Source: Fischerella sp. PCC 9605
Lineage (GTDB): Bacteria; Cyanobacteriota; Cyanobacteriia; Cyanobacteriales; Nostocaceae
Reading direction: 5' to 3'
Length of the DNA stretch: 64,000 nt
Assembly (NCBI RefSeq): GCF_000517105.1
Contig: NZ_KI912149.1
Span: 713,208-777,207, forward strand
Part shown: positions 56,801-64,000 of the stretch, in pieces
Layout: every line of letters starts with the position of its first letter
Position numbering within the stretch: position 1 is the stretch's first letter
Position numbers and translations under genes: made by a program
The notes under the pieces: generated by a model
The model's input: only the letters and a program-made list of their open reading frames with translations
What the model was told of the DNA's origin: nothing
Database searches by the model: none

Positions 56801-58771
56801 TTATTTATTGATAATTTGTGCTGTTAGATGAACTATAATATCAAAACGAAAATCATTAATTAAAGATTTTAAACCTGCAAGTAAACTTGCCTGATTTTTT
56901 GGTATGTCTTCAAGAAGTTCATAAATTAATTCTTCATTGACTTCATTGGAGGCTTGATATAAATCTCTCACCCAATCTAAAGGCATTAGAGCTAATTCTT
57001 GAAGTAAAAATGAATCTGCATAACGTTTACTGGCACTATTACTTATAATAGGCAATTGTTCATAAATATAACTCACCTCTAAATACTCTGCCATTTTTGC
57101 CAAGATTACTTCTTCAGAAAAAGGCTTGGATACAAGATCATTACAACCAGCAGTTAAAATTTCTCTTTGCCTCTCAATAGAGATGGTTGTAGTGAGGGCG
57201 ATGATAATGGTATGGAGCGATGGGGTGTAGACGCCCTCCGGGCGACTTCCCGTAGGGTTGGGGTGATGAGGAGAAACGTTCCCCCCATCACCCCACCTTT
57301 CCATCTCCCTATCTCCCTGTCTCTCCCTCTTCCTAATCTCTTTGATTGCAGCCTCCATAACTGGTATATGGGTGTTTATCCAGATTAAATGTGGTTGCCA
57401 ACTTTCCCAAACAGCGATCGCCTCTTGAGAATTTTCAGCCGTACGCACTACAAAACCAGTTCTTTCTAGCAATTTCATAAGCGATTTAGTGGTTTCTATA
57501 GTGTCATCAACTACAAGAATTCGATATACTGGTTGACCAGGCTGCAAACCAATCACTCGCTGCTGCTGTTTTGCGATCGCTTCTGAAGCATCTACGACTG
57601 TGATTTTGATTTTAAACTTAAAAATTGACCCTTGACCTAAACTACTCTCTACGGTAATATTTCCTCCCATCATTTGTACAAACTTACGGGTAATTGTCAA
57701 ACCTAAACCAGTTCCTTCCGTAGATTTTTTCCCCACTTCTGCTTGTACAAAAGCATCAAATAATTTTTCAATTTCATCACGTGCGATCCCGCAACCAGTA
57801 TCTTCTACCTCAAATAAAAGATAGGATGAATTTATTTTCTCATCTTCTATACTCACTCGCAATATTACAGTTCCATTTTTAGTGAATTTAATGGCATTAT
57901 CAATGAGATTAATTAAACAGCAACGTAACTTTTTTTTATCAGTTTTTATATATTGAGGAGTATTTGGCGCAATATTAAATATCAGTTTATTTTTCTCCTG
58001 TACTGCTTTGACTTGAAACATCTCTTCAATACTGTCAAGTAGGTAATAAAAGTCAAAGCTACTTTCCTCAAGCCAAATTACACCTGCCTCAATTTTGGAG
58101 AGTTCTAAAATATCATTAATTAATGCTAGTAAATGCTCACCGCTACGATAAATAATTCTGAGATTTTCCTGTACATCCTCGCTTAAATCGAAGTCGCGGC
58201 TGATGAGTTGTGTCAAACCAAGAATAGCATTTAAGGGTGTTCGCAATTCATGGCTCATATTTGCTATGAAGTTAGTCTTTGCTTGAGATGCTGCTGCCGC
58301 CGCTGCTTCTGCTTTGTATCTTTCTGCAATTTCCTTTTGTAGTTGTTGATTCTGCTGTTTCAGCTGTTTATTTAGTCTTTGGATGATAAGTTGATTTTCT
58401 ACCCTTGCCAAAACTTCTTCTGCTTGAAATGGTTTGGTGATGTAGTCTACACCACCGGTTTTGAAAGCTTTCACTTTATCAAAAACATCATGAGAAGCAC
58501 TCAGAAAAATGATTGGGATATGGAAAGTAACTTCATCAGCTTTCAGTTGTTGACAAACTTCATAGCCATCTACTTCTGGCATTTTGATATCAAGCAAAAT
58601 TAGATCTGGTAAAGCCAATTTTGCAGCTGCCAAAACCATTGAGCCTTGAGTCAAACTCCAGACTGTATATCCATAGTGAGACAGTGTAGCAGCTATAGCT
58701 TTTAGATGTTCCAGAGAGTCATCAACTATTAAGATGTTGCCTTTGCTTACCTGCTGTGAATTACTATCCAT
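56801..58771 (-). CDS. Hybrid histidine kinase REC-HK-REC with degenerate second receiver
   Basis: 656 aa from the internal ATG at 58771 (MDSNSQQVSKGNILIVDDSL). The longer frame to 58858 would overlap the small membrane gene and adds a non-homologous leader. REC1 (10-130) has D61 (LILLDIKMP); coiled coil; HisKA with His174 (NMSHELRTPLNAILGL); ATPase (NLIDNAIKFT, EDTGCGIARDE, GTGLGLTITRK). REC2 (about 420-570) keeps the acidic pair (LVVDDT) but has Asn466 in place of the phospho-acceptor Asp (LIWINTHIP), and the following helix is shortened. A STRR with nested mosaic unit adds about 35 residues before its beta-4. The C-terminus has the helical module seen in two paralogues here. Confidence 0.9.
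   Translation of the reverse strand: MDSNSQQVSKGNILIVDDSLEHLKAIAATLSHYGYTVWSLTQGSMVLAAAKLALPDLILLDIKMPEVDGYEVCQQLKADEVTFHIPIIFLSASHDVFDKVKAFKTGGVDYITKPFQAEEVLARVENQLIIQRLNKQLKQQNQQLQKEIAERYKAEAAAAAASQAKTNFIANMSHELRTPLNAILGLTQLISRDFDLSEDVQENLRIIYRSGEHLLALINDILELSKIEAGVIWLEESSFDFYYLLDSIEEMFQVKAVQEKNKLIFNIAPNTPQYIKTDKKKLRCCLINLIDNAIKFTKNGTVILRVSIEDEKINSSYLLFEVEDTGCGIARDEIEKLFDAFVQAEVGKKSTEGTGLGLTITRKFVQMMGGNITVESSLGQGSIFKFKIKITVVDASEAIAKQQQRVIGLQPGQPVYRILVVDDTIETTKSLMKLLERTGFVVRTAENSQEAIAVWESWQPHLIWINTHIPVMEAAIKEIRKRERQGDREMERWGDGGNVSPHHPNPTGSRPEGVYTPSLHTIIIALTTTISIERQREILTAGCNDLVSKPFSEEVILAKMAEYLEVSYIYEQLPIISNSASKRYADSFLLQELALMPLDWVRDLYQASNEVNEELIYELLEDIPKNQASLLAGLKSLINDFRFDIIVHLTAQIINK
57205..57325. 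repeat. STRR with nested GTAGACGC element in the 656-aa kinase
   Basis: Bases 57227-57264 (GTAGACGCCCTCCGGGCGAC then TTCCCGTAGGGTTGGGGT) are bounded by TGGGGT on both sides (57221-57226 and 57259-57264) within TGGGGTGATG/CCCCATCACC STRR units. It is in frame (PTGSRPEGVYTP). Confidence 0.85.
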
Positions 58772-58814
58772 TATGTCGATGAAACTAGCAATATCGTTTT
58801 CACATTTACATGGC

Positions 58815-59015
58815 TTAGAAACGCCACCAAGTTCTTTGCAGGTGACTGAGAATACCAATTGCGATCGCTGCTAAGAATAACAGCAAAATCACTCCTCCGG
58901 GAATAAAAGTGAGTATACCAAAGCCTCTCAATACCCAAACAGCGATCGTAATACCGAGAAAGATGCCGAAAACCTGGGTTAATCTGCGATTTAATTTTGA
59001 TGAAGATGGACTCAC
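58815..59015 (-). CDS. Small two-helix membrane protein
   Basis: 66 aa: basic N-terminus (MSPSSSKLNRRLTQVFGIFL), two hydrophobic segments (about 14-30, 35-56: ILTFIPGGVILLLFLAAIAI) and a basic aromatic end (LQRTWWRF). AGAGGT lies about 9 bases upstream of the ATG. It ends 43 bases before the hybrid kinase start and may be co-transcribed. Family not recognised; inner-membrane location inferred. Confidence 0.65.
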   Translation of the reverse strand: MSPSSSKLNRRLTQVFGIFLGITIAVWVLRGFGILTFIPGGVILLLFLAAIAIGILSHLQRTWWRF

Positions 59016-59504
59016 GTAATTTACCTCTTGATTTTAGGGATGAGAGACTGGGGACTGGTGACTAGGGAAAGGGGACAAGGGAGACAAGGAGGGATGGGAG
59101 GATGGGGCGAACCGCTTCGCGGAATTCACGCATTCAAAATTTTTGACTTTTGAATGCGTGAATGCGTGACTTTTCATCTCCCCACCTCCGGTTCTCCCCT
59201 CCCACTCTCCCCGATCCCCAATCACCAGTACCCAATCTCTGTGTCATTCTACCTATGAAAAATAAAGTTTTTCATAAAACTTGTGACAGATTTTGCATAT
59301 AATTAAGTATTATTACATAATACTTCGTAATGAAAATTACTTAATTTTAGTTAAATTTTGGGCATAATAATCAGTAAAGGACTATTCCGGAAATCTTGTA
59401 TATTGGACTGGAACTAAAATTGTTGACATATGACTCAATCGGTTTAGATAGTTAATAACTTAGGCCGATGAAAGTGGATGTGTTGAGGAGTAACTGAAAA
59501 CATT
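59016..59504. repeat. Gap with STRR and a nested hairpin
   Basis: GGGGACTGGTGACTAGGGA-type units (59045-59105), a hairpin repeat (about 59123-59172: CACGCATTCAAAA paired with TTTTGAATGCGTG) and C-rich units (59175-59232). The AT-rich 59240-59500 shows no gene and probably holds the promoter of the SRPBCC gene. Confidence 0.8.
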
Positions 59505-60065
59505 ATGTCTGCATCTTATATTTCAGACTTATTTACCGCAGGTTCGCAAATGGCTTGGACTCAAGACAAGCAACAGAGAATAATACAGGGTGAAATCTTA
59601 ACAGAAACGCGATCGCATACAGCTTGGGGTGGTGCTGTCACTGCTTGGATGTATTTGCCAATGGTGCGATCGCAAGTCTTTTCGCAACTCACAGATTACC
59701 CTCGGTGGGTGCAATATTTTCCCGATGTTAGCAAAAGCGAAGTATTGTACAGACGAGGCGAAATCAAGCGTTTGTATCAAGTGGCACAAAAAGCTTTCTT
59801 ATTTTTTAGTGCCCATGTAGAAATTTATCTAAATGTAGTAGAAGAATTGGGACAGAAAATCCAGTTTCGCTTGGAAAAAGGTACTTTTAACGATTTTAGT
59901 GCGGATTTATACCTACAAGACTGTGATAATGGCACTTTGCTAAGTTATACCGTACAAGCTACCCCTAGCATTCCCATACCGTCACTTTTTATTCAACAAG
60001 CCATGAATTTTGAATTGCCTGCAAATATGCGTAAAATGCGACAAGTTATTTGTACTAGTCAGTAA
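59505..60065 (+). CDS. SRPBCC (START/polyketide cyclase-like) protein
   Basis: 186 aa, soluble. The segment WMYLPMVRSQVFSQLTDYPR then WVQYFPDVSKSEVLYRRGEI is the start of a helix-grip SRPBCC fold; strands AHVEIYLNVVEELGQKIQFR and GTLLSYTVQATPSIPIPSLF follow, ending in a long helix. Such proteins bind hydrophobic ligands or lipids in a central cavity; in cyanobacteria they are mostly uncharacterised. The DUF924 gene starts 6 bases after its stop, so the two form an operon. Confidence 0.85.
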   Translation: MSASYISDLFTAGSQMAWTQDKQQRIIQGEILTETRSHTAWGGAVTAWMYLPMVRSQVFSQLTDYPRWVQYFPDVSKSEVLYRRGEIKRLYQVAQKAFLFFSAHVEIYLNVVEELGQKIQFRLEKGTFNDFSADLYLQDCDNGTLLSYTVQATPSIPIPSLFIQQAMNFELPANMRKMRQVICTSQ

Positions 60066-60070
60066 AAACA

Positions 60071-60646
60071 ATGTCACAGGCACAAGAAATATTAGACTTT
60101 TGGTTTGGCAAACCCGATCAAGCCGATTACGGCAAACCAAGGGATTTTTGGTTTACCAAGAAACCAGAGTTTGATGAACAAGTGCGAACCAGGTTTTTAA
60201 AAGATTACCAAAAGGCAGCAGAGGGTTACTTAGAGGACTGGATAGAATTTCCCGATACCTGTTTGGCACTTATTTTACTGCTGGATCAGTTCCCCCGAAA
60301 TATGTTTCGCGGTACTCCAGAAGCCTTTGCAACTGACTGGGAAGCACTCTCAACAGCTCATCACGCTATTGCAAAAGGCTACGATCGGAAATTGCTGCCC
60401 GTACAACGCTGGTTTATTTATTTGCCCTTTGAACACAGTGAAAACCTGGAAGATCAGCGTCGGGCAGTAAAGTTATTTCAGCAACTCAGTGATGACCCTG
60501 ATAGTGCCAGCTGCATTGACTATGCCATTCGTCACATGGAAGTGATTGAACGCTTTGGGCGTTTTCCCCATCGGAATGCGATTTTAGGAAGAACCTCAAC
60601 TTCAGAGGAGAAGGAGTTTTTGAAGCAGTCTGGGTCACGGTTTTAG
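60071..60646 (+). CDS. DUF924 family protein
   Basis: 191 aa. ILDFWFGKPDQADYGKPRDF, LALILLLDQFPRNMFRGTPE and LLPVQRWFIYLPFEHSENLE are the hallmark blocks, with RHMEVIERFGRFPHRNAILG at the end. The fold is an all-alpha TPR-like bundle; function unknown. Second gene of the SRPBCC operon. A weak stem with GTTTTT (about 60664-60698) may terminate it. It converges on the Ser/Thr kinase gene. Confidence 0.93.
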   Translation: MSQAQEILDFWFGKPDQADYGKPRDFWFTKKPEFDEQVRTRFLKDYQKAAEGYLEDWIEFPDTCLALILLLDQFPRNMFRGTPEAFATDWEALSTAHHAIAKGYDRKLLPVQRWFIYLPFEHSENLEDQRRAVKLFQQLSDDPDSASCIDYAIRHMEVIERFGRFPHRNAILGRTSTSEEKEFLKQSGSRF

Positions 60647-60728
60647 GTTAATCTTACCCAAAGACGCATTTATTAATCAAACAGTGCGTTTTTGGGGATT
60701 TTATAAACGATTAAAGAGGTGATCGCAA

Positions 60729-62492
60729 TTAATAAGACAGTAAACTTGAGGAGCCACGATAAGTACGTGCTGTTTTTTCACAAGGCTGGATCTCATCTCC
60801 AAACACCCAACCTTGTGTACCATCAGAAAGTTTGACTTGTACAAAATCTCCTCGCGCTTGAATAAATAAAACCTTCTCGCCAAGATTCAATTGTTTCATT
60901 GCGCCAACTTCTGTTTGTGGTTCAGGGCGTAAATTTGCCAATAATTTCCCGCCAGAGGGAGAAACAAGACGACACAGTTGCGGTTGTTGTAATACAAGAT
61001 TTTGTTGTGAATTACCTTTACCTAACTTACCAGTATTCAAAACAATTACACCGGCGATCGCGCTGATCAAAACTGCCGTACCTATCTTTGGTATTGGTGG
61101 TTTCACTTGCTTGGGTGAAGCCGAAACACTGGTAGGATTCTGTGGTAGTACGGGCTTAGCAACTTCTTCTGACTTTTTAATTTGCGATATTCGTATCGTC
61201 TTGAGCACAGGTTGTGGCGATGCTAGTGTAATAGCAAAACGTCTAGCGTACTCTATCGGAGTGTAGCCATTAGGATACTGCTTGCACGTAATCTCTTTAA
61301 CCTTAAAATCCTGTTTACCTAAGCGCAAACTGCTGCCAACAGCAAGAGGTATTTCACCAGCCAAAAGTAATTGTCCATCAACGATAGGAGGATTTTGCTG
61401 GCGAAGATTCCGCAAATAAAACCTCTGCTTTTGAGAATGAAAAAAGATTTCTGCGTGCAGCCCAGATATTGTCGGATCTAGTAAAACAATATCGCACTCT
61501 TGAGGGTCACGACCGATGCGAATTTTCCCTGGGTTTTTGCTCTCTTGATTCTCCAGAATTGTACGATATTTTACTTGCCCATCTTCTACCCATTCTAGAG
61601 TTAGTTGATGTAAGTTCGTAGTAGTAATTTCTGGTTTGACCTCAGTTTTGACAGTCTTACTAACATTAGAATTTGCCAATTCTCGAAGCGCTTGCAATGC
61701 TTCAGTTGCTGTCTGGTAGCGGTCTTTGAAATGGTAGCGCGTCATCTTGGTGAGGACATCAGCTAACTCTGGACTTACAGAAGTGAGATCTTGCCAAAGT
61801 ATTTCGCCTGTATCCGGCTCATCTTGTAGTGTGTGCGGATACACCCCTGTTAGTGCCTGAATACCCATCATCCCTAAAGCATAAATATCACTACTAGGAC
61901 GTGGTAAACGTCTAATCTGTTCAGAGGGCATGTAACCGCGAGTACCAACAATAATTGTGATATTTTGCCGTCCTGGGCCAATAGCTGTTTGGCTTCGTAG
62001 CTGTTTGATGGCCCCAAAATCAATCAAAACTAATTGATTGTCACAAGCACGTCTAATTAGATTGTCAGGTTTGATATCACGATGGATTACTCCTTGGCTG
62101 TGGACAAATTCCAAAATGCTCAATACTTCCATGAGCATCTCAATCGTCTGGCTTTCAGTCCATCTTTGCCCCAAAATTAGTTCTCTACTAAGGGGATGCC
62201 CCTCAATAAATTCTTGTACTAAGTAAAACTGTTGATTTTCTTCAAAGTAAGCTAACAGTCTTGGTATTTGGTCGTGATTACCCAACTGTTGCAGAGTTTC
62301 TGCTTCCTTTTGAAATAGCCTTCTGGCAGTTTCTAAAGATTCTGGATCTGCACTGTTAGTTTTGAGATGTTTGAGGACACATTTAGGTTTTTTAGGGAGA
62401 TGTATGTCCTCAACAATATAAGTTTGACCAAAACCCCCCTCACCCAATACTTCAAGGACTTTATAGTGTCCTGCAAGTAACTGACCAATCAT
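60729..62492 (-). CDS. Ser/Thr protein kinase with FHA and SH3 domains
   Basis: 587 aa. The Hanks-type kinase (about 8-270) has the Gly loop GEGGFGQTY, Lys in CVLKHLK, catalytic VIHRDIKPDNL, DFG (LIDFGAIKQ) and GTRGYMPSEQ. FHA follows (about 312-395; IRIGRDPQECDIVLLDPTIS, GLHAEIFF), then a membrane helix (about 470-490, GTAVLISAIAGVIVL) and an extracytoplasmic SH3-like domain (about 515-575; LRPEPQTEVGAMKQLNLGEK). All catalytic residues are present. Role: membrane-bound Ser/Thr phosphorylation signalling, with FHA binding phosphothreonine partners or itself and SH3 probably sensing or binding the cell wall. Confidence 0.94.
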   Translation of the reverse strand: MIGQLLAGHYKVLEVLGEGGFGQTYIVEDIHLPKKPKCVLKHLKTNSADPESLETARRLFQKEAETLQQLGNHDQIPRLLAYFEENQQFYLVQEFIEGHPLSRELILGQRWTESQTIEMLMEVLSILEFVHSQGVIHRDIKPDNLIRRACDNQLVLIDFGAIKQLRSQTAIGPGRQNITIIVGTRGYMPSEQIRRLPRPSSDIYALGMMGIQALTGVYPHTLQDEPDTGEILWQDLTSVSPELADVLTKMTRYHFKDRYQTATEALQALRELANSNVSKTVKTEVKPEITTTNLHQLTLEWVEDGQVKYRTILENQESKNPGKIRIGRDPQECDIVLLDPTISGLHAEIFFHSQKQRFYLRNLRQQNPPIVDGQLLLAGEIPLAVGSSLRLGKQDFKVKEITCKQYPNGYTPIEYARRFAITLASPQPVLKTIRISQIKKSEEVAKPVLPQNPTSVSASPKQVKPPIPKIGTAVLISAIAGVIVLNTGKLGKGNSQQNLVLQQPQLCRLVSPSGGKLLANLRPEPQTEVGAMKQLNLGEKVLFIQARGDFVQVKLSDGTQGWVFGDEIQPCEKTARTYRGSSSLLSY

Positions 62493-62861
62493 ATTGTGAC
62501 GGTAATTGTTAAGAAATTACTGCAATGCTGCTTTTCCATTCAGTTATCTAGCTTGTTTTGCACCTCCATAATTTGTTCAAACATATCTCAAAATATCAAA
62601 AATGTGGTAAGTTAAAGGGCAATTGTATTGTCTTCCTGGTTCTACTCTAATTTGAGTACTTTGTAGCGTTCTCGGTAGACATAAATAAAAAACCCTGGTA
62701 AATCAATGAATAACAAATTATATATATTTCTGTTGCCAGTTTGGCAAAATAATGAAAGATTCTATTTTGAGATTTTGTTTATATTTAATATTTGTGCTTT
62801 CAATATATACAAACAAAAATTGAAATATACAGTCATTAACGCTACTGAATAAAATATTAAA

Positions 62862-62895
62862 ATTACTTTTTTAAGATATATCTTAAAAAAGTAAT
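62862..62895. repeat. Perfect 34-base AT-rich palindrome in a gene-free kilobase
   Basis: ATTACTTTTTTAAGATA and its exact complement, with no loop. The gap 62493-63730 contains this, a GC-rich dispersed repeat (63556-63585) and an STRR-like piece near 63375-63395, but no supported gene. Confidence 0.85.
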
Positions 62896-63555
62896 CAACA
62901 TTTAATTGTTAATATTTAAACATTAACTTTGACAGTTCGTATGTGTCGTCTAAACAAATTATAAAGGTTTACTGGCAAAATTTAGTAAAATTTCTTTTAA
63001 ATGTCAGTAAAATTAGCGATTCCAAATCCATCTTTAAATTTTTCTTACCCTGACTTGAGTCTGGCTTGTTTCTGAAGCCTTCTTTAAGATTTGTTGTACC
63101 GAACTAAAAAACGGCAAAATACAGTGCAGGCAAATCTTTCGGAGAAATATCAAGCTAGGGATTTTTGTTCAAGTAAGTATACGCAACTAAGTCAGTCATC
63201 AAATTAACTAATATTGAACACACTAAGGTGGCAGCAGTGTTCAATTTGACTAAGCAACATTAATTTCACACTCACTCCTAGCTGAATAAGCGTTTGAGTC
63301 AATTGTGATGGCTAATTTAATTTCTGTAATACAAATTCTCAAATATCTCGCTACACATGATTCATTCTCTGCGTGGCCGTGTCCCTGCGTTTCCATGTCA
63401 TCATCTATAGCAGAGTTCAAGCGAAGCGGTAAAGTCTTCTTCAAAGCTGTCTACGTGCTATGACCTTGATTCAATCAGCAATATAACCACCTTGTCACCC
63501 CATCAGATCCCAACCATTTAAGCTAAAACACATTAATATTCTAAATTAGTCTAGC

Positions 63556-63585
63556 TCTTGTGGGGTGGGCGTCCCCGCCCGCCCT
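63556..63585 (-). repeat. GC-rich dispersed repeat, copy 2
   Basis: Inverted copy of the element at 6151-6180 (CTCTTGTGGGGTGGGCGTCC then CCGCCCGCCC), differing by about two bases. Confidence 0.8.
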
Positions 63586-63730
63586 ATTTAGATGTGGAAC
63601 AGCTTAATAGTTATACCATTTTGGATTGAGAAACCCTCTAGGGGGTATGGATTATGTAAATCCATCTGTTGCAATCATTTTTTAAATTGGTATTAGTTTA
63701 ATAGTCAGTATACAAAAAATAATAAAAACC

Positions 63731-63764
63731 AAAAGCCCCCTCTATTTATGAAGAGGAGGCTTTT
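63731..63764 (-). terminator. Terminator of the rRNA operon
   Basis: On the minus strand AAAAGCCTCCTCT, an 8-base loop and AGAGGGGGCTTTT (13 pairs, one G-U) end in T-rich sequence, 14 bases after the 5S 3' end. Confidence 0.9.
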
Positions 63765-63777
63765 GTGTGGAGTATAA

Positions 63778-63897
63778 GTCCTGGCATCGAGCTATTTTGG
63801 CGGTCGGCAACCCGACAACTATCGTCGCCGCAGCAGCGTTTCACAACTGAGTTCGGGATGGGTTCAGAGTGGTTCCACCGCGCCATTGACACCAGGA
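63778..63897 (-). rRNA. rrf: 5S ribosomal RNA
   Basis: About 120 bases on the minus strand, from TCCTGGTGTCAATGGCGCGG through the universal CCATCCCGAACTCAG to CGATGCCAGGA; the two ends pair (TCCTGG/CCAGGA). Ends are estimated within a few bases. A 23S gene is expected to the right, outside the window. Confidence 0.96.
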
Positions 63898-64000
63898 AAA
63901 CTTTTTGGTGTTTGTTGGTTGTTGGTGGTTGGTTGTAAAAAACTGCAAACAACTAACAACCATCAACCATCAACAAAACCCTGAAGACTGCACAGAGAAA
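63898..64000 (-). other. 5S-23S spacer with STRR
   Basis: TGTTGGTTGTTGGTGGTTGG units and CAACTAACAACCATCAACCA units form an inverted STRR pair in the rRNA spacer, followed by sequence that runs to the window edge. Confidence 0.7.

Noticed and set aside
63250..63444. 64-codon minus-strand frame
   Set aside because: Part of it translates an STRR-like GGGACACGG stretch; no other support.

Overview
The window looks like chromosomal DNA of a filamentous, probably heterocyst-forming cyanobacterium. This is an inference from four things. HIP1 octamers (GCGATCGC) are dense throughout. Heptanucleotide STRR repeats occur between and inside genes. The gene content is cyanobacterial: SLH-OprB porin, DUF3181, DUF928/CHAT/hemagglutinin cluster, orthocaspase and very large hybrid histidine kinases. 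The 5S rRNA and tRNA-Arg(ACG) are of cyanobacterial type.

Layout. 0-6 kb: three sensor kinases, one cut by the left edge. 6-14 kb: glycogen debranching enzyme, a caspase-alpha/beta-hydrolase fusion with a broken GUN4 domain behind it, and a VOC protein. 14-23 kb: a diguanylate cyclase with an ethylene-receptor-like membrane domain, then a filamentous hemagglutinin, a TPR-CHAT protein and a DUF928 protein. 23-31 kb: small conserved proteins, a DnaJ/CbpM-like/Hsp20 chaperone group, MoaC, tRNA-Arg, an MFS transporter and a GT2 glycosyltransferase. 30.8-32.5 kb: a divergent cell-wall pair (NlpC/P60 and a beta-lactamase-like serine hydrolase). 32.8-35.4 kb: a kinase and a receiver gene destroyed by repeats. 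36-45 kb: porin, outer-membrane barrel, small proteins, an inactivated P-type ATPase and a deleted ISAs1 element. 46-50 kb: MscS channel and S-adenosylhomocysteine hydrolase. 50-59 kb: two hybrid kinases (2089 and 656 aa). 59.5-62.5 kb: SRPBCC and DUF924 proteins and a Ser/Thr kinase with FHA and SH3 domains. The right edge holds the 5S rRNA and terminator of an rRNA operon read leftward.

The most unusual signal is the behaviour of the repeats. STRR tracts and palindromic or mosaic GC-rich repeats sit inside genes, mostly in frame. They recur at the same two structural positions of paralogous signalling proteins: the loop before the 'DTGSGI' box of the kinase ATPase domain, and the segment before strand beta-4 of the receiver domain. 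Larger mosaic units are nested inside the STRR tracts. In one receiver gene this nesting has destroyed the frame. Elsewhere repeats supply C-terminal tails or stop codons.

Other notable points are an ethylene-binding-like domain lacking the copper-ligand Cys, a P-type ATPase with two catalytic substitutions plus a frameshift, a receiver domain lacking its phospho-acceptor Asp, a possible bilin-binding GAF domain, and an unannotated 30-codon ORF with a good ribosome binding site. All domain assignments come from reading the sequence; no database search was run.
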